8,131 nt of DNA, taken from the NCBI GenBank assembly GCA_003132605.1, contig PKYJ01000160.1:1-8131 (forward strand). Direction: 5' to 3'. Of this stretch, positions 1 through 5,435 are shown in pieces; within the stretch, counting starts at the first letter, position 1; the number at the start of each line of letters is the position of its first letter. The position numbers and the translations under genes were made by a program. The notes below the pieces were generated by a model, which did no database searches, was not told the origin of the DNA, and was given only the letters and a program-made list of their open reading frames with translations. This stretch comes from Peptococcaceae bacterium. Its GTDB lineage: Bacteria > Bacillota > DSM-12270 > Thermacetogeniales > Thermacetogeniaceae.

Positions 1-38
1 ACTGAAGCCAAGAACTTGTTGAATGTACAGGCGCGCTA

Positions 39-761
39 TCATTCTTTAACCGTCAGCATCCTGTCGCCAATCTGGATCTGGTCGACCACGCTCATTCCCT
101 GAACCACCATGCCGAACACGGCGTACTGTCCGTCCAGCGAAGATTGATCCTGTTTCAGGATATAGAACTGCGAGCTTGCCGAATTGGGGTCACTGCTCCT
201 CGCCATGGCCACCGCCCCGCGCACGTTTTTGAGCTGGGGGTTGGTCTCCAGCTTGATCGTCTGGCCTGAGCCGCCGGTGCCGTTTCCTTTCGGGTCACCC
301 CCCTGGATCACCCAGTCCTCGACCCGGTGGAACGTGAGCCCGTTGTAGAAGCCCGCCTTTACCAGCTTGTCGAAGTTGGCCACGGTGACCGGCATCAGGT
401 CCGGGTAGACCTCCATCACGATCTGCCCCCTGGCGGTGTCGATGGTGACCCGGTGGGCGCTCTTGTCAGCCTGGAGCGAGGCCGGCACAACCGGCTGCTG
501 ACTGGCAGCCGTACTCTGGGCGCCGGTGGGCTTGGACGCAGCCGCCGTCTGGCCGGTTGCGCCGCCAGCGGTCTTCGTCGAGGTCAATTTCGGGCTGTTG
601 TTGGCCACCGGATTTGCCTCCCTGTTCATGCCCACGGCGATCGTGGCGACCAGAGCCACCGCAGCGACAACCAGAATACCGATGACCAGATTCCTTCTCC
701 TGATCTGCTCGGGAGGCGGCCCCTTGAGGCGGGCGCTGTGGGAGATCCTCTTCCTGGACAT
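39..761 (-). CDS. Membrane-anchored cyclophilin-type peptidyl-prolyl cis-trans isomerase
   Basis: This 240-aa protein should catalyse cis-trans isomerisation of prolyl bonds outside the membrane. Residues 1-23 are basic, 24-45 form one hydrophobic segment (signal anchor or uncleaved signal peptide), 46-103 are a low-complexity Ala/Thr/Ser/Gln linker, and 104-240 are a cyclophilin domain. Family motifs are clear: FHRV at 144-147 (R146 matches the catalytic arginine), VIQGGDP at 151-157, GTGG at 161-164, SSQFYI at 196-201 and LDGQYAVFG at 209-217. The Trp of human cyclophilin A that binds cyclosporin is replaced by Ser, as in many bacterial forms. The ATG lies one base after the TGA of the PIN gene, with GAGAGG at 771-776 as ribosome site inside that gene's last codons, so translation is probably coupled. 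It is more GC-rich than the two genes upstream. The function is secure; its substrates cannot be told. Confidence 0.95.
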   Translation of the reverse strand: MSRKRISHSARLKGPPPEQIRRRNLVIGILVVAAVALVATIAVGMNREANPVANNSPKLTSTKTAGGATGQTAAASKPTGAQSTAASQQPVVPASLQADKSAHRVTIDTARGQIVMEVYPDLMPVTVANFDKLVKAGFYNGLTFHRVEDWVIQGGDPKGNGTGGSGQTIKLETNPQLKNVRGAVAMARSSDPNSASSQFYILKQDQSSLDGQYAVFGMVVQGMSVVDQIQIGDRMLTVKE

Positions 762-762
762 G

Positions 763-1257
763 TCATTGATCCTCTCTTACTTTGAATTTATGCGCCGCAT
801 CATTCAGCAGCCATTCCGATCCTTCTGTTGAATGATCTCCAATACTCGTCAGGTCGCAGGTATCAACCACGCCCTGCGCCGCTAGAGCCAAAATTTCCGG
901 GTCGCCTGTAACCAGTTGCCCTCCCTTATCAATCGCCAGTTCTATAGCAAATGCATCTGCATAGGAGATCCGGTACTGCCCTTTTAGACCACACACGCGC
1001 CATACCCGAGTATTACTGGCAGAAACGAGCATGAGTGGAAATTTATGTTGCAAGAGAGCTTCCTTGAAATCATTGGCTGCCTTTGAACCAGCCGTTTTAT
1101 AAAGCCTGTAGTAGACCTCGCCTGCATTGATACAGGAAAGAAAAAGCTCAATATCTTCCTGTTCCGCCTGGGCAAACAAGTTGCTTACAACCTGGGCACA
1201 GGGCTCCTGCTGCATCCATGCCAGAATAGCGTAGGCGTCGAGAACCGCTTGCTTCAT
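763..1257 (-). CDS. PIN-domain ribonuclease toxin (VapC-like)
   Basis: This 164-aa protein has the PIN fold typical of VapC toxins, Mg-dependent endoribonucleases that cut tRNA, rRNA or mRNA when freed from their antitoxin. The acidic metal-binding residues are visible: D7 in VLDAYAILAWM, E47 in NAGEVYY, D101 in SYADAFAIELA and D119 in VTGDPEI, so the active site looks intact. The ATG overlaps the TGA of the AbrB-type antitoxin gene by 4 bp (ATGA), the usual coupling in such modules. It is longer than the usual 125-140 aa of VapC proteins: residues from about 140 form an extra polar tail ending one base before the cyclophilin ATG. Base composition is more AT-rich than the cyclophilin gene, which suggests the module arrived separately. 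The RNA target cannot be inferred. Confidence 0.9.
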   Translation of the reverse strand: MKQAVLDAYAILAWMQQEPCAQVVSNLFAQAEQEDIELFLSCINAGEVYYRLYKTAGSKAANDFKEALLQHKFPLMLVSASNTRVWRVCGLKGQYRISYADAFAIELAIDKGGQLVTGDPEILALAAQGVVDTCDLTSIGDHSTEGSEWLLNDAAHKFKVREDQ

Positions 1258-1481
1258 TTGTCAACCTCTTCGGCATGCTCGGCAACATGATCCTGAAGAG
1301 CGTGAGTATTTTTCAATACTCCCTCCCACGAGCGCCAGTTTGCAAGTTTCTTCTTATCCACAGGCTCTAACAACAACCTGTTCTGGTGAAGCGTTATTCT
1401 GAGTCTATCCCCTTCTGACAGTTTGAGCAGGCTGCGTAAGGCTTTCGGAATTACAATTTGGCCTTTTGATGAAAGAGTCAC
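1254..1481 (-). CDS. AbrB/MazE-type (SpoVT-AbrB domain) antitoxin
   Basis: This is a 75-aa protein whose first 45 residues are a swapped-hairpin SpoVT-AbrB DNA-binding domain (TLSSKGQIVIPKALR, then LKLSEGDRLRI). It should bind its own operator and neutralise the PIN toxin encoded 4 bp overlapping downstream; residues 46-75, charged and helical, are the likely toxin-binding part. The GTG at 1481 gives a protein that starts abruptly at the first beta strand, and it lies 17 nt from the only good ribosome site (GGGGAGG, 1499-1505). An in-frame CTG at 1488-1490 lies 8 nt from that site and would add three residues (MDT), giving the usual family start. I list the conventional GTG but think the CTG may be the real start. 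The promoter and operator are immediately upstream. Confidence 0.88.
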   Translation of the reverse strand: MTLSSKGQIVIPKALRSLLKLSEGDRLRITLHQNRLLLEPVDKKKLANWRSWEGVLKNTHALQDHVAEHAEEVDK

Positions 1482-1504
1482 AGTGTCCAGGTTTATCGCC
1501 TCCC

Positions 1505-1527
1505 CGTCTTACCTTTATTGTAAGACG
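1505..1527. promoter_or_regulatory. Inverted-repeat operator over the -10 box (antitoxin binding site)
   Basis: CGTCTTAC (1505-1512) and GTAAGACG (1520-1527) are perfect 8-bp inverted arms around a 7-nt spacer. The right arm overlaps the -10 box and the left arm the start point. Position and symmetry fit autorepression by the dimeric AbrB-type antitoxin or the toxin-antitoxin complex. Binding by that protein is an inference. Confidence 0.65.
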
Positions 1528-1546
1528 CTGCGCTGCACTGAGTCAA
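1517..1546 (-). promoter_or_regulatory. Sigma-A-type promoter of the toxin-antitoxin/cyclophilin operon
   Basis: On the minus strand TTGACT (1541-1546) is followed after 18 nt by TACAAT (1517-1522). Both are one base from consensus. The predicted start near 1510 leaves a short leader containing GGGGAGG. No other promoter is evident between here and the end of the cyclophilin gene, so all three genes probably share it. Confidence 0.75.
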
Positions 1547-1683
1547 ACTTTTTTTCGCTTAGCCGCGCCGGGATCTTCTGCCAGGTCTTTAGCCGCAAAC
1601 AAAACAAATCCTAAAACATCACACAATTTTAATTAAAGCTTCACATGGAGTTAATCATCAGGAGTTATGATCGGTGGGACAAC
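1547..1683. other. AT-rich spacer upstream of the toxin-antitoxin promoter
   Basis: No gene, terminator or RNA is recognisable. TTAGCCGC occurs twice as a direct repeat (1559-1566 and 1590-1597). With the 41-aa frame at 1684-1809 and the terminator beyond it, this fills the 339 bp between two leftward units. Confidence 0.4.
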
Positions 1684-1809
1684 TTAATAATGAGACTTTT
1701 CGGGAAGTTGGTCCTGTTCAGCCAGCGCAAGAGTACTCTGGATGAGATCCTGGTAGGTCTGAAGAACATCCAGATCGAGGCTCTGACCTACATCCGGGGC
1801 CGCAGACAT
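1684..1809 (-). CDS. Possible 41-aa small protein (doubtful)
   Basis: A short frame running from ATG to TAA has protein-like composition: a polar start (MSAAPDVG), then an amphipathic, Leu- and Gln-rich helix (LDLDVLQTYQDLIQSTLALA) and a charged end. It lies just downstream of the terminator of the 150-aa gene and has no convincing ribosome site; only AGAG lies directly before the ATG. The opposite strand is also open in register from 1645 to 1917, so codon pattern alone does not decide. It could be the remnant of a longer gene. No family recognised. Confidence 0.3.
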   Translation of the reverse strand: MSAAPDVGQSLDLDVLQTYQDLIQSTLALAEQDQLPEKSHY

Positions 1810-1824
1810 TCTCTAAAATCGCCA

Positions 1825-1855
1825 ATAAAAAATAAAACCACCCGCTTTGGGCGGT
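1825..1855 (-). terminator. Intrinsic terminator after the 150-aa hypothetical gene
   Basis: Read leftward, ACCGCCC (1855-1849) pairs with GGGTGGT (1843-1837) across a 5-nt loop (one G-U pair). It is followed by a U-rich run with a single A interruption. It begins 31 nt after the stop codon at 1886. Confidence 0.8.
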
Positions 1856-1885
1856 CAATTCTCAAGGTATATAGCGATCTCTCGT

Positions 1886-2338
1886 TCAACTGCGCTCGAT
1901 CCGCTCGATCTCCGTGATCAACCTGCGGACAACCTGTTGGCGATGAGCCAGGACGTCTAGCGACCCGTTCAGTTCGCCGGGGTCCTTGACGTAGTGCCCC
2001 GCCAACTGGGCAGCCATTTGAAAGCATGACCCCAGACGTTCCAGCTTCTCCCTCCACTCCGCCAGCATTGTAATGATCTGGCGCCGCCTGTCTACATCCC
2101 CAATCCGGCCCGGCCGATCGAGGGCCTGGATGAGAGTTTTAAGACTCTCAGCAGCCTGGAGCCATTCCTCGACGCCCATTCCGGACTGCTGCCGGATCAC
2201 CCCGGATAGCAGGATCCTGCGCAATGCGTCGAGGGTGACAATCTCCCGGGCAACATCCTCCAGCATCTCTTTCAACTCTGCTGCTGCTTGCCCGAGCGAG
2301 GAGTTTTCGGATAAAACATCCTGCTTCTGCTCTTCCAC
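1886..2338 (-). CDS. Hypothetical helical protein, 150 aa
   Basis: I do not recognise this protein. It is hydrophilic and apparently all-helical, with heptad-like stretches at about residues 14-45 (LGQAAAELKEMLEDVAREIV), 60-80 and 90-112, and an Arg/Glu-rich end (LITEIERIERS). There is no membrane segment, signal peptide, metal cluster or catalytic motif; the only Cys is near residue 104. Small coiled-coil chaperones or adaptors (for example of flagellar type) look similar, but nothing specific supports that. The start is GTG, preceded by GGAGG at a slightly long distance of 12 nt; an in-frame TAA lies 21 nt upstream, so no earlier start is possible. It has its own TATAAT box and a clear terminator, so it seems to be a single-gene unit. 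Codon use resembles its neighbours. Confidence 0.75.
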   Translation of the reverse strand: MEEQKQDVLSENSSLGQAAAELKEMLEDVAREIVTLDALRRILLSGVIRQQSGMGVEEWLQAAESLKTLIQALDRPGRIGDVDRRRQIITMLAEWREKLERLGSCFQMAAQLAGHYVKDPGELNGSLDVLAHRQQVVRRLITEIERIERS

Positions 2339-2432
2339 TATTGCCGCGAACCTCCATTTTTAGATGGCCCGAGGGCGCCTCCCGGCATCTACCGGCTTGC
2401 CGCCCGACAGGCTATCGCCTTTTCCATATCAT

Positions 2433-2438
2433 ATTATA
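2433..2438 (-). promoter_or_regulatory. TATAAT -10 box upstream of the 150-aa gene
   Basis: A perfect TATAAT on the minus strand would start transcription near 2426 and give a leader of about 90 nt with GC-rich stem-forming sequence. No good -35 is found at 16-18 nt, so the promoter may depend on an activator. The palindrome at 2467-2478 is centred 37 bp upstream of the box. Confidence 0.45.
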
Positions 2439-2466
2439 CCCCATCGGCGCGGCAGCATCATGATTG

Positions 2467-2478
2467 TTCCACGTGGAA
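2467..2478. promoter_or_regulatory. TTCCACGTGGAA palindrome, parS-like
   Basis: A perfect 12-bp palindrome lies within TGTTCCACGTGGAAAC (2465-2480, first base T at 2465 read as the left flank). It has the CACGTG core of bacterial parS. The left half fits the parS consensus and the right half does not at its outer bases. It may be a degenerate parS or the site of another dimeric regulator of the neighbouring promoter. Confidence 0.35.
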
Positions 2479-2497
2479 ACTGTGACTGGATGATCTG

Positions 2498-2716
2498 TCA
2501 AATGTCAACCACTCCCTGGTTGGCATACCTGAACTTTTCCTTTTTCACGCCCCTGCGCGCCTTGTATTCAATCCATCCCACCGCGCCGGATACCGCGCCC
2601 GCAAGCGGCGGTGCCGGGTCCGCAAGCTGGTTGGGAGCATTCCTCTCAGAGGCGTGTCCCCTTTCCTCAAAGACGTGAGTATCGGGAAAAATTAGACGAG
2701 ATGGGCTGCAGCCATT
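2498..2716 (-). pseudogene. Protein-like reading frame without a start (possible gene remnant)
   Basis: A 72-codon frame, open from an upstream TAA (2717-2719) to a TGA, contains no ATG and only a late GTG. Its last 45 residues look protein-like: an Ala/Pro-rich stretch, a small-residue segment (GAVSGAVGWIEYKA) and a basic tail ending in YANQGVVDI. It has no ribosome site, is only 72 codons long and contains the GGGG...CCCC palindrome at 2633-2661. I read it as a possible 3' remnant of a lost gene. The opposite strand also has an open frame here (2364-2678) of less protein-like composition. No family recognised. Confidence 0.25.
2633..2661. repeat. REP-like imperfect palindrome, copy 1
   Basis: GGGAGCATTCCTC and GAGGCGTGTCCCC form an imperfect hairpin with a 3-nt loop. 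It shares the plan GGGGnCAC..CC/GG..aTGnnCCC with the palindrome at 7644-7671. Such elements often mark ends of IS200-like or REP-associated sequences; that link is an inference, since no transposase is present. Confidence 0.4.
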
Positions 2717-2737
2717 TTAAGATATCTTGTGCAATAA

Positions 2738-2785
2738 ACAAAAACCCGGGATTTCCGCACCTTCACGGCTCCCGGGTTTTGTTCC
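2738..2785 (-). terminator. Intrinsic terminator of the nfnAB operon
   Basis: Read leftward, AAACCCGGGA (2779-2770) pairs with TCCCGGGTTT (2751-2742) around an 18-nt loop and is followed by more U residues (TTGTTTATT). It begins about 24 nt after the nfnB stop. The plus strand also has GGGTTTTGTT, so weak termination in the other direction is possible. Confidence 0.85.
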
Positions 2786-2802
2786 TCTACCCTTCAGGTC
2801 TG

Positions 2803-4257
2803 TTATTCGGCGCCTCTCAGGTAACGGTCGATAGAGGCGGCCGCTATCTTGCCGGCGCCCATGGCGGAGATGACGGTGGCCGCCCCGGTGACGATGTCGC
2901 CGCCGGCATAGACGCCCTTCTTGGTGGTCGCCCCGGTCTCCGGGTCTGCCACCAGCACACCGTGGCGCCCGGTCTTGAGGTCCGGGGTGGTCTGGGCGAT
3001 CAGGGGGTTGGGGCTGTTGCCGATGGCCATGATCACCGTGTCCATGGGCATGATAAATTCCGACCCCTTGATCTGAATGGGGGAGCGGCGGCCTGATTCG
3101 TCAGGCTCGCCCAGCTCATACCTGACGCACTCCAGGGCCTCGACCCAACCGTCCTTATTCCCGATGATCCTGATCGGGCTGCAGAGGAGGTCCAGGTGAA
3201 CGCCCTCTTCGATGGCGTGCTCGACCTCTTCCCGGCGGGCGGGCATCTCATGCTCGGAGCGCCGGTAGACGATGTGGACCTCTGCGGCGCCCAGGCGCAG
3301 GGAACACCGGGCGCTGTCCATGGCCACGTTGCCGCCGCCCATCACGGCCACCCTGTTGCCCACCTTGATGGGGGTGTCGTAGTCGGGGAACAGGTAGGCC
3401 TTCATTAAATTGGTGCGGGTGAGGAACTCGTTGGCGGAGTAGACCCCGCTCAGGTTCTCGCCGGGGATGTTCATGAAGGTCGGCAGCCCGGCGCCGCTGC
3501 CGATGTACACCGCCTCAAAACCGTCCGCCAGCAGCTCGTCCACCGACTGGATCTTCCCGATCACGGAGTCCACCATGACCTCCGCCCCGAGTTGTTTGAT
3601 GTAGTCGATCTCCGCCCTGACGATCTCCTTCGGGAGCCGGAATTCGGGGATGCCGTAGACCAGCACGCCTCCCGGCATGTGCAGGGCCTCGAACACCGTG
3701 ACCCGGTAGCCCATCCTGGTCAGGTCTGCCGCCACTGTGAGGCCGGACGGACCTGAGCCGACCACCGCCACTTTCTTGTTTAACGACTTCGGCAGGGCCG
3801 GTATTTCTGTACCTGCCCGGCGCTCGAAGTCGGCCGCGAAGCGCTCCAGGCGGCCGACGGCCACCGGTTCGTGCTTTTTCCCCAGGGTGCAGAGCTTCTC
3901 GCACTGTCCCTCCTGCGGGCAGACACGGCCGCAGATGGCCGGCAGGTTGTTGGATTCTTTGATCTTTTTGGCGGCGCCCAGGAAATCGCCTTTCTGCATG
4001 AACTCGATAAAACCGGGGATGTCCACTCCTACCGGACAGCCGTTGCTGCACGGCTTTTTCTTGCACTGCAGGCAGCGCCCGGCCTCGGAGAGAGCCTGCT
4101 CCCAAGTGTATCCAGTGGCGACCTCGTTGAAGTTGCGGACCCGCACCTGCGGTTCCTGGGTTGGCATGGCGTTACGTGCTGCCACTTCCTTACGCCCTTT
4201 ACGTTCTTTCCCTGTGCTTTCCTCAGCCATCTCGTTCTCTGTGCTTTCCTCAGCCAT
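2803..4257 (-). CDS. nfnB: NADPH-binding large subunit of electron-bifurcating ferredoxin:NADP+ oxidoreductase (NfnB/GltA-like)
   Basis: Large subunit (484 aa from the chosen start) of NfnAB, which oxidises NADPH and passes its electrons in a bifurcated way to ferredoxin and, through NfnA, to NAD+, or works in reverse. Visible are two Fe-S cysteine groups (C62-x2-C65-x4-C70-x3-C74 and C109-x3-C113-x5-C119-x3-C123), the FAD fold GSGPSG at 167-172, the NADPH-binding GGGNVAMD at 307-314, and the C-terminal flavin motif AGGDIVTGA from 451. Length fits the family. The start chosen is ATG 4257, 8 nt after AAGGAG (4266-4271), 5 nt after the nfnA stop. A GTG at 4266 would overlap that stop but lies on the ribosome site. 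The N-terminus carries a duplicated MAEEST unit. Glutamate synthase small subunit is a homologous alternative, but the adjacent NfnA-type gene and lack of gltB argue for Nfn. Confidence 0.94.
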   Translation of the reverse strand: MAEESTENEMAEESTGKERKGRKEVAARNAMPTQEPQVRVRNFNEVATGYTWEQALSEAGRCLQCKKKPCSNGCPVGVDIPGFIEFMQKGDFLGAAKKIKESNNLPAICGRVCPQEGQCEKLCTLGKKHEPVAVGRLERFAADFERRAGTEIPALPKSLNKKVAVVGSGPSGLTVAADLTRMGYRVTVFEALHMPGGVLVYGIPEFRLPKEIVRAEIDYIKQLGAEVMVDSVIGKIQSVDELLADGFEAVYIGSGAGLPTFMNIPGENLSGVYSANEFLTRTNLMKAYLFPDYDTPIKVGNRVAVMGGGNVAMDSARCSLRLGAAEVHIVYRRSEHEMPARREEVEHAIEEGVHLDLLCSPIRIIGNKDGWVEALECVRYELGEPDESGRRSPIQIKGSEFIMPMDTVIMAIGNSPNPLIAQTTPDLKTGRHGVLVADPETGATTKKGVYAGGDIVTGAATVISAMGAGKIAAASIDRYLRGAE

Positions 4258-4266
4258 TTCGCTCAC
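4213..4266. repeat. Tandem 27-bp duplication over the nfnB start
   Basis: Two units (4213-4239 and 4240-4266) share 18 identical bases and most of the remaining nine. They encode consecutive MAEEST-containing nonapeptides, so both units contain an in-frame ATG (4257 and 4230). The repeat lengthens the charged N-terminal tail ahead of the first iron-sulfur motif. Confidence 0.85.
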
Positions 4267-5102
4267 TCCTTACCGCAGGCGCATTGATGATAGTGCTCGC
4301 TGGCGACCTGCTCTTCTTTTTTGTATGTCCGCTGTCTCTTCGTTAGCTCTTCGAAGTCTACCTGGTGGGCGTCGAAGTCCGGGCCATCGACGCAGGCAAA
4401 TTTGGTGGTTCCCCCCACCGACACCCGGCAGCATCCGCACATGCCCGTCCCGTCCACCATGATCGGGTTCAGGCTGACGATCGTTTTAACCCCATATGTT
4501 TTGGTGAGTTTGGCCACCGCGCTCATCATGGGCACGGGGCCGACGGCGATGACCAGGTCAATCTTGCTCCCTGACTTCAGGATATCTTCGAGGGGGTCGG
4601 TCACCAGGCCCTTCCTGCCCTTGGTACCGTCGTCAGTCACCACATGCAACTCGTCGCTGACCGAGCGCATCTCGGGCTCGAAGAAGCACATATCGACGCA
4701 CCTGGCTCCGACGATGGAGATGACCCGGTTGCCCGCCTGGTGCAAGGCGCGGGTGATCGGGTAGATGGGGGCGACACCGCACCCTCCCCCGATGCAAACC
4801 ACTGTTCCGTAGTCTTCGATCTCCGAGGGCACGCCCAGGGGCCCCGCAAAGTTCAGGATGCTGTCTCCCTGTTTCAGGGTGGCCAGTTCTTCTGTAGATT
4901 TGCCGACGATCTGGAAGACGATGGTGATCGTACCCTCGTCTCGGTTATAATCGGCGATAGTCAGAGGGATCCGTTCCGCCTGGTCATGCAGGCGCAGGAT
5001 GATGAACTGGCCGGCCTGCGCTTTTCTGGCGATGGCGGGGGCATCTACCTTCATCAGCGTGATCGCCGGCGTCAGGTCTTGCTTTTCGATGATCCGGTAC
5101 AT
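4263..5102 (-). CDS. nfnA: NADH-binding small subunit of electron-bifurcating ferredoxin:NADP+ oxidoreductase (NfnA/SudB-like)
   Basis: The 279-aa small subunit binds NAD(H), one FAD and a [2Fe-2S] cluster. It has a ferredoxin-reductase-like flavin domain with RIPLTIAD at 44-51, an NAD-binding domain with GGGCGVAP at 105-112, and the cluster motif DGTGMCGCC (217-225) with a distal C237 in KFACVDGP. D217, C222, C225 and C237 match the unusual Asp plus three Cys ligands known for Nfn small subunits; C224 is an extra Cys. The tail ends HYHQCACGKE, with two more Cys. The ATG is preceded by AGGAGGC (5109-5115) at 7 nt. The gene is 5 nt from nfnB and in the same unit. Dihydroorotate dehydrogenase subunit PyrK is a relative, but the pairing with nfnB and the absence of pyr genes favour Nfn. 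Confidence 0.94.
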   Translation of the reverse strand: MYRIIEKQDLTPAITLMKVDAPAIARKAQAGQFIILRLHDQAERIPLTIADYNRDEGTITIVFQIVGKSTEELATLKQGDSILNFAGPLGVPSEIEDYGTVVCIGGGCGVAPIYPITRALHQAGNRVISIVGARCVDMCFFEPEMRSVSDELHVVTDDGTKGRKGLVTDPLEDILKSGSKIDLVIAVGPVPMMSAVAKLTKTYGVKTIVSLNPIMVDGTGMCGCCRVSVGGTTKFACVDGPDFDAHQVDFEELTKRQRTYKKEEQVASEHYHQCACGKE

Positions 5103-5139
5103 AGATATGCCTCCTGTTCTTTCATAATCAATGCCCCTT

Positions 5140-5174
5140 CTCGATGTTCGATATTCGAGGTTCGAAGTTCGAGG
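5140..5174. repeat. Degenerate heptamer array, five TTCGAGG-type units
   Basis: Five consecutive 7-bp units, CTCGATG TTCGATA and three more ending TTCGAGG, lie 38-72 bp upstream of nfnA. The same heptamer recurs in inverse orientation at 5401-5435 and in direct orientation at 7464-7484. Confidence 0.75.
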
Positions 5175-5400
5175 GAAAATAATCGAATAACCGATTCAGA
5201 GTTCAATTTACCCAAGCAATACTTCTTTGCAGTCTGTTATCGTTTGCTCCCTGATTACGTCCCGAACAGCATCCCGGCTTGCTTCAGGCTGTTGCCCGGG
5301 GCTCCATCTAGTCGTTTAGCCGGTAAAGTGCGAATCAAATTGCGAATAATGGCACTTTTCCTCACACAGCCAGCTTAATAAATCAGGATGTAATAGTTGC
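5175..5400. other. Intergenic core between inverted heptamer arrays
   Basis: These 226 bp between nadK and nfnA hold no gene I can support. A 36-codon frame on the minus strand (5255-5365) lacks a ribosome site. AACAGC/GCTGTT can pair across 17 nt near 5265-5295. No terminator is visible for nadK. Confidence 0.4.
5178..5206 (-). promoter_or_regulatory. Possible promoter of nfnAB
   Basis: On the minus strand TTGAAC (5201-5206) is followed after 16-17 nt by GATTAT/ATTATT. It lies about 75 nt upstream of nfnA, just upstream of the heptamer array, so the transcript would begin inside the array. The match is modest; nfnAB could instead be read through from nadK, since no terminator is visible after nadK. 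Confidence 0.3.
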
Positions 5401-5435
5401 TAATCGAACTCGAGTCTCAAACCTCGAACCTCAAG
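5401..5435. repeat. Degenerate heptamer array, inverted copy overlapping the nadK stop
   Basis: Five 7-bp units, TAATCGA ACTCGAG then TCTCAAA, CCTCGAA and CCTCAAG, are the reverse complement of the array at 5140-5174. The nadK stop codon (5431-5433) lies in the last unit, so the repeat reaches the end of a coding gene. Confidence 0.7.

Noticed and set aside
1645..1917. Plus-strand frame of 90 aa
   Set aside because: No ribosome site; it runs through the terminator of the minus-strand gene and into that gene.
2339..2432. Possible riboswitch in the GC-rich leader of the 150-aa gene
   Set aside because: Short GC-rich stems are present, but no conserved motif of c-di-GMP, ZTP, TPP, SAM or other known riboswitches could be matched.
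2364..2678. Plus-strand frame of 104 aa in the nfnB/150-aa gene spacer
   Set aside because: No ribosome site, unusual Pro/Ser/Arg composition, and it crosses the palindromes; the opposite-strand frame is more protein-like.
3515..4105. Long minus-strand frame inside nfnB (196 aa)
   Set aside because: It is out of frame with a gene carrying all NfnB motifs; the Arg/Gly-rich composition is typical of a GC-rich shadow frame.
5255..5365. 36-aa minus-strand frame between nadK and nfnA
   Set aside because: It starts at GTG with no ribosome site and is bounded by repeat arrays; too short to support by composition alone.
4644..5378. Plus-strand frame of 244 aa opposite nfnA and the spacer
   Set aside because: It is antisense to the well-supported nfnA, has no ribosome site, and only its tail over the spacer looks protein-like.
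5140..5435. CRISPR array
   Set aside because: The 7-bp units are contiguous and degenerate, without spacers or cas genes.
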